64,000 nucleotides of DNA, from positions 38,392,390-38,456,389 of the forward strand of contig OZ026618.1 of the NCBI GenBank assembly GCA_964020975.1, read 5' to 3'. The translations under genes were made by a program, and so were the position numbers. Positions 31,493 to 41,660 of the stretch are shown in pieces. The DNA comes from Hermodice carunculata (lineage: Eukaryota; Annelida; Polychaeta; Eunicida; Amphinomidae). The notes under the pieces were generated by a model, which saw only the letters and a program-made list of their open reading frames with translations, was not told the DNA's origin and ran no database searches. Each line of letters begins with the position of its first letter. The stretch's first letter is position 1.

Positions 31493-32125
31493 CCAAAACT
31501 TTTGTCCATAAGATTGCATTGGCACTAAAAGGTTTAACTGAAACTTTTGTCCATGAGATTGTGTTGGCACTGAAAGAGGTATCTAAACCTTTTGTCCATG
31601 AGATTCTGTTGGCACTGAAAGAGTTAGTTGACACTTTTGTTCATTAGATTGTGTTGGCATTGAATGAGTTAACTAAAACTTTTGTCCATGAGATTGCATT
31701 AGCACTGAAAAATTTAATGGAACTTTTGTTCATGAGAGTGTTTCAGCACTGAAAGAGTTAAACTTTTGTCCATGAGATTGTGTTGGCACTGAAAGCGGTA
31801 ACTAAAACTTTTGTCCATGACATTTAGTTGGCACTGAAAGAGATAACTAAAACTTTTGTCACTGAGATTGTGTTGTCAAAGCTAACTGAAACTTTCCTTC
31901 ATGAGATTTGTGTTGGCACTGAAAGAGTTAACTAAACTTTTGTCCATGAGATTGCATTAGCACTGAAAGATTTAACTGAAACTTATGTTCATGAGAGTGT
32001 GTCAGCACTGAAAAAAAAACTTTTGACCATGAGATTGTGTTGACACTGACAGAGTTAACTAAGCCTTTGTCCATGAGCTTGTGTTGGCACTGAAAGAGTT
32101 AGCTTAAACTTTTGTCCATGAGACT
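31476..32125 (+). repeat. 45-bp minisatellite from a family A terminus
   Basis: About 14 units of roughly 45 bp, each reading AACTAAAACTTTTGTCCATG, AGATTGTGTT and GGCACTGAAAGAGTT. The last part of every unit is the family A right terminal repeat plus its TTAA. The array starts at the end of the element at 31488, so it grew by tandem duplication of the terminus plus about 30 bp of flank. Units differ by several bases, so it is not brand new. Confidence 0.9.
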
Positions 32126-32590
32126 ATGAACAATGAGTGTCAACTTGTAGACATATCTCCATAACACATTCAATTTTCAGGTGTCATCATGTACATTTTA
32201 AGCTGTAGTAATGGGAAACTGTCCATATAGACCAAAAACAAAACTGCAGATGTTGGTCCGGATCACTGGTAAGTACAAATATCTTACCAATAAAGAATTT
32301 TCATCAGTGCAAAATCCTGCACACAAGCCACTGTTTATGAAAGTAGCCGTCCATCATGTCCATGATCCCTAACATTTGCTGATTTCCAGATGTCAGAACC
32401 CCACATTGTCAGAGATATTGTGTGGTATGGGCAATATGTACCAAAAAATAATATTAATCAGAAAATGAAGTAAAAAACTCTGATCATAAGGATGTGTCCG
32501 TGACATACAGGTAGCTAGGAAAAAAAAATGGTGATGATGCTGGTGGGGTTATAATGTTATGTACCCATGATAATTATCCTAACTGTCGGA

Positions 32591-32639
<49 letters not shown>

Positions 32640-32640
32640 A
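32591..32640 (+). repeat. (GAC)n trinucleotide microsatellite
   Basis: About 16 GAC units, a CpG-containing trinucleotide repeat, which is unusual in an otherwise AT-rich region. Confidence 0.97.
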
Positions 32641-33325
32641 ACGATGATGCACAATCTTGATGCACAATCTTGTTTAAACAAGCCGAGTTAATTTTTATGT
32701 ACATGTTCAATTCTTGGAAAGTCTCAGCTTACAAACACATCTCCCAAGTGGAAATTATTTGGGAACACTGCTGGCAAAGCAGAAATTTTCCACCCTTGTT
32801 CATGTTTTAGCCCAAAATATGTGGGAGGTCTGTCCAAACCCAGGCCTTAGTGTAACTTCTGGCAAATTTGTTCACCACTAACAAGTTACAGACAGGTCAA
32901 GAAACATGCTGTGTGGGGCAGCTCTGTAAGGGGTTACATCCATGCAAGTAAAACATACCTGGGCATTCCTCCAACATCTGGCTTCAAAATACACACAGAG
33001 CTAGCTGCTACCTGAGGAACAAAGCGACATGACCACCACAGCCCCAGGAACTCCTTTGACCCTTTGACCACTCAAAATATTCAAGCAAAAGCTTTTGTGG
33101 ACATGTTCTTGGACCCTCTTTCCACAAAACTGAATATATAATCAAACATATTTTTGGATATTGTACAACGGAAATGCAACAAAAATACCAATAATTTTGT
33201 TTGTTTGTTTTCCAAATTTCATATCAGACACATTAGGAATGGGCATTGTTAACCTGGACCTTATAGTGTTCTTTGTTTCCTACACAAATATTACATGATC
33301 TCGCAATCCTCCCCACCATAGCAGG

Positions 33326-33352
33326 ACACACACACACACACACACTTATATA

Positions 33353-33388
<36 letters not shown>

Positions 33389-33497
33389 TGTATGTATGTA
33401 TGTATGTATGTGTGTGTGTGCATGTGTGTGTATGTATGTATGTATGTATGTATGTATGTATGTATGTATGTATGTATGTATGTATGTATGTATGTAT
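33326..33497 (+). repeat. Compound (CA)n, (TA)n, (TATG)n microsatellite
   Basis: A CA run at 33326-33345, a TA run to 33360, then TATG units at 33361-33497 interrupted once by TGTGTGTGTGCATGTG. All long frames over it are Tyr-Val-Cys-Met or Ile-His-Thr repeats and not proteins. Confidence 0.97.
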
Positions 33498-33692
33498 TAG
33501 CTGATGACCATTTAAACACAGTAAAATACCAGTTACTGTTGACAACCTTTTGACTGTTGTACCACATTAGTGTTTCTGTCAGCAACAAAATAACTGTACA
33601 TGTAAATCATAACAAAAGCCTAAATGTCCACCTGTAACATGTCTTTACAGCTTTTTTTTTAATCCATTCAAATAAAAACTTTTGTTGGGGCA

Positions 33693-33744
33693 TCACCCTC
33701 CTAAAAGCTCAGCTGAATTATCAGCTGAGCTTTTAGGAGGGTGA
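33693..33744. repeat. Perfect 24-bp palindrome at a repeat's edge
   Basis: The arms run 33693-33716 and 33721-33744 and are exact reverse complements with a 4-base loop ATTA. They carry the words TCACCCTCCTAAAAGC and TCAGCTGA. The palindrome marks one end of the GTCCGTC-type repeat. The copy at 54486-56701 has a similar but shorter hairpin (CTCAGCTGACT...AGTCAGCTGAG). Confidence 0.9.
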
Positions 33745-34850
33745 GGTGTCCGTCTGTCGTCCGTCGTCCATCCACAATTCACAATTCACATTTTCCACTT
33801 CTCCAAAACTACTGGCCAGATTCACTTCAAACTTGGTGGGGATGTGTCTTGGGTGGGTCTCTACCAAATTTATTCAAATGGTCATGATCCAGTGATTTTT
33901 GAATTTTTAATGATTTTTTTTCTTTGTTCATTTTTGGGGGAAATCTTAAAAAATCTTCTTCGAAATCGCTCGGCTAATTACTTTGAAATTGCATAGGGAC
34001 ACTTCTGGGGACCCCCGGACCTTAATTGTTCAACAGGTGGTGCTGTGCTTTTTTTCTATCCTTTTAATGAATTTTTGTGCATTTTTGCCATTTTTGATTT
34101 TTTATCAAAAACCATCTCTCAGATTGTGCTGAAACTTGGTAGATATGTTCTTTGTGGAAGGGCCACACAAGGTTGTTCACCAGGTGTTGCGGATCCCTGA
34201 TTTTTAAGGAATTTTTCAATTCGGGTACTTGTTGGTCAATGCATACATTCCTATTACTTACTATGTAAGTCAAGGGGAATTGCAATGGCAGTTTACATTT
34301 TCGACCTCATCTAAAAATTGTTTACCAGATTCACTTCAAACTTAGTGGGGATGTGTCTTGAGTGGGTCTCTACCAAGTTCATTCAAATGTTAACGGTGCA
34401 GTGATTTTGGTTTTGTTTAGGAATTTTTCGTCTTGATTTCACATGCCTATGGATTACCAATGCAAGTCAATGGGGATCGCAAAGTCATTAGGGTTTGCAA
34501 TGCTAACTGACAATTTTTGACTTCTGCAAAACCATCCACTAGATTTATTTCAAACTTGGTGGGGGTGTTCCTTAGGAGGGTATCTACCAAGTTTGTTCAA
34601 ATGGTCACAGTCCCAATGATTTTTGGATTTTTTTATGATTTGTTGTTCATTTTTTGGGCCAAATCTTCAAAAAGTCTGTATCCTTGTATATATATATATA
34701 TATATAGATCTTTATTTTCAGAGGGTAGCTCAGTTAGTATATTGGGTATACTAATCTTCCCTGAGGCCCTCTCTGGTTCGACTACACAGAATATACAAAA
34801 TACAGTGTCCATCAAAATCAAGCTGATCGATACATCAAGATAGTTATGTG

Positions 34851-35098
34851 TTATTTCCCCTTGTCAATAATATGTTTTGTGCACTTTTTCTTAAATGATG
34901 CTAGAGTTGGAGAAACTTTTACATCATGTGGCAGTTGGTTCCAAATCACAACTCCATCATAGCTTAGACTTCTTTTTATGTATTCTGACCTTGGACGAGG
35001 TAGGTGTAGCATATCATTACTAGTTGACCTTAGGTTTCTACTGTGGAAATCTCTGACATGTAAAAACATATCATTCATATATTGTGGTGCCAGGCCAT
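34851..35098 (-). CDS. LINE polyprotein C-terminus
   Basis: The minus-strand continuation of the LINE frame: LNGLAPQYMNDMF, HSRNLRSTSNDMLHLPRPRS, YIKRSLSYDGVVIWNQLPHD and a basic tail ending with a stop at 34851-34853. The motif (H)SRNLRS...LPRPR...KRSLSY..VVIWNQLP is characteristic of the extreme C-terminus of CR1/L2/Jockey-type polyproteins. It was separated from the rest by the 1.8-kb TTAA transposon; the split falls between VYKAL and NGLAPQY. Confidence 0.85.
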
Positions 35099-35102
35099 TT
35101 AA

Positions 35103-36911
35103 GGATATATATCAGGTTACAATGGGTTAAACCATCATTTTTGCTATTTTCACACATGTTATGCACTTTCCCTTTAAGTTTTGTATGCCGTAATCAGATT
35201 TCAGGTTGTGTAAAGGAAAATTGTGAATTTTGGCAAAAGTATTGGGCCTGGTTCTCACTGTTTGGTGTGGCTTCGGCTGGGGACTAGCTAAGCTTCTAAG
35301 CTCCACCCTGCAGGAATCCAACAGGAGCCTCATTTACATACAGCAGGTGTGAGCGCTTCTGCGCACGCTCCGCACAAGCAGACTACGATCAGCTGGGCAG
35401 GCAAACCGCATTATCGCTTTGTGTACAACTCTCGTTTGAACATATCCATATAAACTCAGACTTCCATCCTCTTGTTGCTCCAATACTTGTTCTTTCGCTC
35501 AGTTTCAGAGTTCCAACTTTACAAGTTGCACACACAGCAGCGGCATCAATACAAGCCTGCAACTGAGAACAGTCCCATAGTCGGTATCCCTCTGGCTGTT
35601 CATTCACATCTCCTTTTTCACAACAATCTGTAGATCTAGCCTCGTGGACCACAAAGTCTCCGAGTTTCTGGGCACTAGCACTGCAAATGCGTTTGTCCAG
35701 ACCGGGTTGGCTTGTGGATGTTGTGGTGTGCGTTCACCTAATCAGTATCCGTGACCTTGGCCGCGACTTCGTTCGACCCTGACCATGCAATGCCAGACTC
35801 GCCCGGGGTCTCCGTGAGGCTCACGTCGGGTTGCAGGGTCGTCTCCACTGGAGGGAACTGATTGTAGTATGATCCTAGATCAGACGCTTTGAGTTCACTT
35901 CCAACTGACGCGGGCATCGATCTGCCCCTAGGTTTTTTCTTTCTCGGCATCTTTGCAATAGCACTTTCTAATCACACAAATGTAAGCAACGATCCTGTGA
36001 ACTTGATAGAAACTCTCTGAACTGAGACTGAAGTTCCGATTTACTGACACCTATACTGGGCCCCACGCAAGACGGCAAACATCGTAGAACCCGGTTGCCC
36101 CGTAACCACCTGTCAGTCATTTGTCGGCCAATCAGGTTAAACTTGAGAAACCCCAACATGGAATCCAAAGTGACAGATGAGCATGATTATAACATTTTTG
36201 GGATGTAAAACCTCTAAAATAAAGCATTCTTTAAAGTTTGATGCTCCAAACTTGTCCATTTACTCAACATGTAGGAGTGCGTAACGGAATACCAAGGTGT
36301 CATTGCGATCAAAGGCCCAAAGAATAGCGTAAGTCCTATTGAAGTCGGCATTTGCTTTGAAAGCGTTTTTCTCGGCATCATTCCTGGCCTTTGTTTCTCA
36401 ACTTCTTGTGAAATCAACTTCGTCAGTTTTGCTCATAAAGACCTGGGGTTTGTGGCAAACTGTTCACAAGAATGTAATCTTTAAAAACGTGTCTCAGATT
36501 TTTTCTATGTTGAGTGGTTTTCCCTCCACAGCGAGCCAGAAGTCAAAACCTTTGATGTAAGAATGGAATGTCATCTTTTCAACTTTAAACGGGAGTATCT
36601 CCACAATAGGGCAAACAATGAAAAAAGTGAGACACGTTTCTGTAGAAAATCAGGTCTGCTAGCTTTTGCAACAGAAATGCACATGCTCAAGCTCAAAATA
36701 AAAAAGTAGATTTAACAATTGTGTGATTTTTTTATGATCACTTTACCTGATTGTTGTGTCAACACAGAAGAACTTGTAAAAATGAAAATGCTATCAACTT
36801 ATTCCCAGATTTGTTAACTTTCAGGAAATATATAGTTTATGGTACTTTTAACGTATTTTCAGACTTTTATTAAGTCATTTGTAAGACTCACGCGTAACCT
36901 GATATATACCC
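35103..36911 (-). mobile_element. TTAA DNA transposon inserted in the LINE
   Basis: A 1809-bp element with 18-base terminal repeats: GGATATATATCAGGTTAC at 35103-35120 and GTAACCTGATATATACCC at 36894-36911. It is flanked by TTAA at 35099-35102 and 36912-36915. The LINE frame on both sides fixes the empty site exactly. Minus-strand sequence between 35389 and 35950 keeps the N-terminus of a transposase, but the catalytic part is missing, so this is an internally deleted, non-autonomous copy. TTAA sites are used by piggyBac and Kolobok elements. The protein remnant speaks against ordinary piggyBac. Confidence 0.85.
35389..35950 (-). pseudogene. Transposase N-terminal remnant
   Basis: The minus strand opens MPRKKKPRGRSMPASVGSE (35950 down) and runs 70 codons to a stop. 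A second frame continues with SASAQKLGDFVVHEARS, then GYRLWDCSQLQACIDAAAVC, ATCKVGTLKLSERTS and FIWICSNESCTQS. The change of frame near 35738 implies a frameshift or a lost intron. The order (basic N-terminus, SAS..KLG, then GYRLWD..L...VCATC and ICSNESC, a CxxC...CxxxxC pair) resembles the start of metazoan proteins with the Mutator-like transposase domain. The DDE catalytic domain is absent. CpG-rich codons contrast with the surroundings. Confidence 0.55.
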
Positions 36912-36915
36912 TTAA

Positions 36916-37577
36916 GGCCTTGTACACAAGGACTGCCTTACAAAATACAATACGTTCATTTATTGTCATCCAGTTCAATTTTTTTATCATGTTCATATAG
37001 CTATTGAACTCATTTGCGTTTAAGACCATATACGCAGCCACTTTATGAAGGCGTTGAACTTTCTTAATAAGAGACTGACTACAATTTCCCCATATAGTAC
37101 AGCAGTAGTCAATGCATGGCAGTATATATGCATTCACAAACATTTTTCTGACATGGAATGGTAGATAGTGCCTTATCTTTTTTAATATATTCAAATTTAT
37201 AGCCATCTTTTGACAAATTTTGGAGACTTGGGTATCCCACGACAAATTCTTATCAATATAAATTCCCAGCATTCTTAGTTGATTTACAGTTTCCAGCATT
37301 TCGTTTCCCAATTGAATCTTTAATCCTTCATTTCCTAATAATCCTCCCTTTCTCTTAGAGCAGACTAACATGACCTTTGATTTCTTTTGATTGGTAAGTA
37401 ATCTATTCTGGGTGCACCATGATTCTGCTTCTTGTGCTTTCAGATTCAGGTCTTTTTCAATTTCTTTGATACAGGTACCAGTGGTATGAATGGTTGTATC
37501 ATCTGCATACATATTAATTTGATCATTGTCAAAATATAGCGGAAGATCATTTATGAAAAGAATGAAAAACAGTATAT
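36916..37577 (-). CDS. LINE reverse transcriptase fragment (YADD region to thumb)
   Basis: An uninterrupted minus-strand frame of about 220 residues. It begins at ILFFILFINDLPL and includes the catalytic-core motif MYADDTTI, the following helix with WCTQNRLLTNQKKSKVML, the LRMLGIYIDKNLSWDTQV block and a conserved C-terminal segment (YILPCIDYCCTIWGN, KKVQRLHKVAAYMVLN) up to VYKAL. These blocks are standard for LINE reverse transcriptases. The 20 residues upstream of ILFF belong to the host repeat and not the enzyme. The frame is broken at VYKAL by the DNA transposon inserted at 36912, after which 14 foreign residues follow. The open frame suggests moderate age. Confidence 0.85.
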
Positions 37578-37639
37578 ACTCAGCCAATTGCTTTGAAATT
37601 GCATAGGGACATTTCAGGGTATGAGGGTGATACATGTAC

Positions 37640-38280
37640 AGTTGGTAAGTGACCTTGACCTCATTTCTAAGGTCACAAGGGGAGGGTGCATGAAATTCAC
37701 AGTTTATATGGTAACTTGAGAACTATTAAGGGTCGGGCATTTGTATTGCACATACTAGTTGTCCTTAATGAGGGCCAGACTTAGACAGTAGATGAGTGAC
37801 CTTGACCTCATTCCCAAGGTCATAGGGCCACTTGCTCAAATTTTACTGTTCACCTGACAACTTGAGAGCTTTTTGAACTTGCACCTTGATGTTGAACATG
37901 ATAGTTGTCCTGAGCAAAGGCCAGACTTAGACAGTACATGGGTGACCTTAACCTCATTTCCAAGATCACTGGGACCCAGACACTTACGTGAATTTTACTT
38001 TTCACACTGTAACTTGAGAACTGTGGAAAGTAGGACTTTGATGTTGAACTTGTTGGTGGTCCTCCATTTAGGAAAGATTGAGACCATACATTAGTGACCT
38101 TGCCCTCATTCTCAAAGTCACAGGGCCACTAACATGAATTTTACTGGTCGCGTGATAACTGAGAGCTATTTGTACTATGACTTTAATCTTGCACATGGGG
38201 ATGGCCCTCTATGACAGTTAGATTCAGAATAGGTCAGTGACCTTGACCTCATTTCCAAGGTCATAGGGTGACTTAGCTGA
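37640..38280 (+). repeat. ~147-bp tandem repeat with AGGTCAAGGTCA motifs
   Basis: The phrase GTGACCTTGACCTCATT, or a near match, starts at about 37650, 37796, 37942, 38093 and 38236, a spacing of 143-151 bases. Each unit also has a GGCCAGACTTAGACAGTA-like segment, an ACTTGAGA segment and AAGGTCA(T/C)AGGG. The reverse complement of the phrase contains TCAAGGTCA, the extended half-site bound by ERR, NR5A and NR4A receptors. The repeat is internal to the GTCCGTC-type element; a related single unit with AGGTCAAGGTCA lies at 55012-55024. Confidence 0.75.
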
Positions 38281-38305
38281 GCACCGGACTGTCACAGTCC
38301 TCTTG

Positions 38306-39250
38306 TTTTTTATTTTTTCTTAAGAATTTTTCCAAGCCTGGACTAGTACAGAAATTATTTCCAAGAATTTCACTGGGGGTGATGTTGCAGCCAACATACA
38401 TGTCAACAACTGTTATTGCTAAGCTAGCCAAAAACATCACATCAAAGGCACTGCGATTGTATCTTTGTTCCCATAGGGTAAAAATATATTACAAGAAGAG
38501 AAGATTTGCTCTGCAGCAAATCTGTTTGAATGCTTACACCAGCAGAGTGCTTTGAAGATGTGCAACAGAAAGAGGGAACAAATAGATCATCAGTGTTTGC
38601 ATGGAGACATAAGTAAGCAGTCACAAAATGACAGCAAGTTCTGGTATGACAACATGAACAGAACTATTTACTGAACTCCTTGTTATCCCTGGGTGCGCAA
38701 AAGCATAAGGGAAGCTGAGTGCCATGATTCATAACCTACCTCCATATCACACATATTGTGGTGCCTTTTCTATGCAACAGTGGGGATGCACTATCGATGG
38801 CATTCACCATCCTCAAAAATGGAATGTTAGTCTTTGCACACAGATATAATAATAACCTGGTCTTACTGAATCAAGATGAGGTGATAGTCTCATGTTTTAT
38901 TGTGTTTCAGTTTAAAAAAAAAAAAAGCTGTCCAGTTCCTACAACCTGGATATTTCCATTAATATCCAGCACAACAGGTCAGTCTTGAGAGGTCTATAAC
39001 ATTGAAGTTAATCCAAACGACTCTGTCCTGATGAACAGATCCCATTTGACAGCCCCCCCCCCCTTATGTTGTGAGACATTTAACACCTTCGATACCAGGC
39101 ATGAAGCATGTTCAATGATTTTCATCCAGAGCTGAAAATCGGTTACAATGTACCAGACATCACCATTGTTTCAGGCAGTGCTGTTCTGTTATTGGCTGGA
39201 AGGCAATCACCCCTGCCCCTGGGTCATCAATTCCAACACCAACACCACTG
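38306..39250. other. Unannotated sequence, no gene seen
   Basis: AT-rich; a C run at 39053-39063 precedes TTATGTTGTGAGAC. At 39070-39085 a TTTAACACCTTCGATACCAGGC could be a worn family B terminus. No exon is supported. Confidence 0.35.
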
Positions 39251-39254
39251 GAAA

Positions 39255-39655
39255 TTGACACATAGTAACCCTGCATGATATTGACACATTGTTTTACCCT
39301 GCATGAAATAACCCTGCATTATATTGACACATTGTAACCTTGCATGAAATCACCCTGCATTAAGTTGACACATTGTCACCTGGCATGAAATAACCCTGCA
39401 TGATATTGACACATTGTAACCCTGCATGATATTGATATATTGTTACCAGGCATAAAATTGATACATTGTAACCCTGTCTGACATTGATACGTTGTAACCC
39501 TGCATGGAATTTATACATTCTAACAATGTGAAATTGATACATTGTAACCATGCATGAAATTGACACACTGTAACCCTGTGTGAAATTGATACATTGTAAA
39601 TCTATATGAAATTGACACATTATAACCCCGTGTGAAATTGATACATTATAACCCC
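39255..39655 (+). repeat. 26-bp minisatellite
   Basis: About 15 units of roughly 26 bp reading ATTGACACATTGTAACCCTG then CATGAA. Units vary by 10-25 percent. The 113-codon minus frame over it (MYQFHI, VSISHG repeats) is a translation of the array. No element terminus is recognisable in the unit, unlike the arrays at 14.8, 19.8 and 31.5 kb. Confidence 0.9.
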
Positions 39656-39701
39656 CTTCTGAAGCTGATGATAACCCTTTGAGTTCTGCTGCTCTGTCCA
39701 T

Positions 39702-39805
39702 TGGTGGCTTAACTCTTTGGGGATTCCATCAAGAGCTTTCCATGGTGCACTTTGGACACAACATACTATGGATGCACAGGGGATAGCTGTTGTCAAATTG
39801 CCTCT
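39702..39805 (+). mobile_element. Decayed family A/C fragment
   Basis: It begins TTAACTCTTTGGGGATTCCA, has CAAGAGCTTTCCATGGTGCA and GGGGATAGCTGTTGTCAAAT, i.e. worn hairpin arms, and lacks a right end. Confidence 0.4.
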
Positions 39806-40345
39806 CATTTGTGACAAATAAATAAAGCAAAAACATTTACAACAAAAATCACCGTCTCTGGTTATTTTTATTGGGAAAAGTTGCATGCCTATCAATTGTA
39901 GTTGCATCCCTAAGGGTAGCTGCCTGATCAACTTCAGGATATTCCTTGGTTGGAAAATTTATATCAATAACGGAAATCCAGTATTATATTGAGGAAATGA
40001 AAGTTAACTTTCAGTGACTGGTTATTTATAACAGAAAAGTCCAGTACAGCACGTGGCAGTGTACATTATTGTTATTTGATTGTGTGACAACTTACATGAA
40101 AATCACCTCCTGTATGATCTGATTCCTGGCCATTTAATGTCACTATGATGAGCAAGGGTAGTCCTGAGGGATGTCTGCCTCCTGTAATCTAATGACAACA
40201 TACTAAATGTACATTATAGTGGTGCTGTTAAAACCTTATTTATGAGTCAATGAACACCTGTTATTTCAGGCCTTCACATTCAAAAATTAACAGGTGAGCT
40301 GTAAAAATGTTCCCTGATATTATAACATGTGAGTTGGGGATGGGC
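39806..40345. other. Unannotated sequence
   Basis: No gene supported; the 103- and 166-codon minus frames (39620-39931, 40261-40761) run through element debris. Confidence 0.35.
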
Positions 40346-40559
40346 TGTTTAACCCTTTGAGGGCAAAGTTGCAGTAATGAGAGTCTATCCATTTGAACAT
40401 AAGGAAGACTGAAGGCAAATTTTCTGAACATTATTTTCTCAGTATGGAATATTAAAAAGAAAAGTACGGATAGATTTTTGGAAGGATGGTTAAAAGTATC
40501 CAGTTCACGTGAGTTTCTGTCCTGAATTTCTGGAGAGTCTCCTGAATGATTCAGAAGGC

Positions 40560-40905
40560 TTGGCCACACTGAAGTTGGAGACTGAATCAACAGCTTTCTT
40601 ATGCTCTGTGCGCAATGTGTCCAAAGTATGCCAAAGAAAGCTGTTGAGCTTGTCCATCCCTCAGATGGGTTTACATTGTACACATACAGGTATGCTGGTA
40701 CTTGAATGAACTGTCTCAATGCACCCAAAGAGCACACGGGAAAGCTGTTGACCTGGACCATTATATTCTATGTAACTTCAGGCATGCTGGTACTTGAATG
40801 AAAGGTCTTTTAACAAGGCACATGAATCTAGCACCCTTATTGCAATTTGGAGCAGTTCATTTTAAGTAGTTTGACTTCAGTTGCAAATGGCACTGAAAGA
40901 GTTAA
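40560..40905 (+). mobile_element. Family A element with duplicated hairpin region
   Basis: The right end is TGGCACTGAAAGAGTTAA with TTAA at 40902-40905. The segment hairpin arm (AAAGCTGTTGA) plus the ATGCTGGTACTTGAATGAA module occurs twice, at about 40636-40711 and 40742-40803, so part of the element was tandemly duplicated. This local duplication is an intermediate form between a plain element and the arrays elsewhere in the window. The left terminus is lost. Confidence 0.6.
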
Positions 40906-41450
40906 TGTATATATTATATAACTTTTATTGCTGGCAACCCTCAATGATTACATGGGCAACTCTCTGAATTTCATGCCAAAAATTCTTTAAAACTTTCAAA
41001 ATTTTTGACATTTTTCACCACCTTCCTGAATTCCATTAATATATTCCTTCAATTTTTTCATATTGATATATCAACTTCTGTGAATTTTACATTCTTACTG
41101 CCTGATTTTCACAGATTAGAAATGCTGCTATTTTATGTGACAGTTAATTAATTTTTTTGGTATTTGTCTCTGTTTGCATGTGACCACACAACATGATTTT
41201 GTCAATAAAGTATTTCTACGATCAACAAATAGAGACACGAAGGATCTACCATTAACTGGCAATTGCAGACAAAGTTGGTAGCACGAGCTGTTGAGGATTT
41301 TTTGCTTTTTGAAGCTTGCTCAGCAACAGCCCCCTCCCTCCCCAAAAATAATATTGCCTTCAACTGCAGTCAGTGCTAGATTGTGTTTCTTTCACATGCC
41401 CATATTGAACAGTAATTACAAAGGAATCTGTGAATCGTAGCGCTGTAAAT
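40906..41450. other. Unannotated sequence, no gene seen
   Basis: AT-rich, with no repeat boundary. Confidence 0.3.
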
Positions 41451-41454
41451 AGCT

Positions 41455-41660
41455 TTAATTTCACTGTATTCTTGTTTTCATTTATTTCGCTGATGGCACA
41501 AAACCATGAAAATCAAAACACAGTGAAACAATATTTTCAACATTCTTTGAGCGGGAATTATGTCCAAAATAGTGAAATATAAACAGTAGTAAGATGTCAA
41601 AAATGCACAAACAGTGAAAATCTAAAAGTACTATTTTAAAGCAATTTACAGTAAATTTTC
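41455..41660 (-). repeat. GCGAAATTAAG-type dispersed repeat, reversed
   Basis: It contains TTTCATTTATTTCGCTGATG and ATCAAAACACAGTGAAACAA, the reverse counterpart of phrases at 29690-29760, then CAGTGAAAATCTAAAAGTAC and TTTACAGTAAATT at the end. Confidence 0.45.

Larger units (their letters stand above)
32126..33690. other. Unannotated sequence with microsatellites
   Basis: It holds a pure (GAC)n tract at 32591-32640 and the microsatellites described separately. At 33052-33070 TTTGACCCTTTGACCA is a repeated TTTGACC word. No coding exon is supported. Confidence 0.4.
34690..37577 (-). mobile_element. 5'-truncated non-LTR retrotransposon (LINE)
   Basis: Read on the minus strand, it starts inside the reverse transcriptase just before the YADD motif. 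It continues through thumb and C-terminal regions, and ends with a 3' UTR (AATAAAGA) and a (TA)n tail at 34690-34706. It is interrupted by a DNA transposon at 35103-36911. 5' truncation and a short tandem-repeat tail are typical of CR1/L2-like members of the Jockey group, which is the suggested clade. It is inserted in the GTCCGTC repeat. It cannot be autonomous because the endonuclease and first reverse transcriptase blocks are absent. Confidence 0.85.
33693..38305 (+). mobile_element. GTCCGTC-type dispersed repeat, split by a LINE
   Basis: The repeat occupies 33693-34690 and 37578-38305. Order: terminal palindrome, GTCCGTCTGTCGTCCGTCGT run, tandem modules containing ACTTCAAACTTGGTGGGGAT and GTGGGTCTCTACCAA, the LINE insertion, CAATTGCTTTGAAATTGCAT, then about five ~147-bp units with GTGACCTTGACCTCATT, ending near GTCCTCTTG. 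The same family, reversed, lies at 54486-56701. It has no coding capacity. The terminal hairpin recalls Helitron ends, but no CTRR end was seen, so the class is open. Confidence 0.65.

Noticed and set aside
31236-32125. CRISPR-like array of regular repeats
   Set aside because: Units are contiguous without unique spacers and derive from a transposon end; the context is eukaryotic.
32240-32275. Exon ending at GTAAGT (32268-32280)
   Set aside because: Good donor word, but no pyrimidine tract or supported acceptor upstream and no coding signal.
33273-33588. Tyr-Val-Cys-Met and His-Thr-Tyr-Ile open frames on both strands
   Set aside because: Product of (TATG)n; open in several frames on both strands.
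40261-40761. 166-codon minus-strand open frame
   Set aside because: Most of it lies in a family A element and its duplicated module; no domain.
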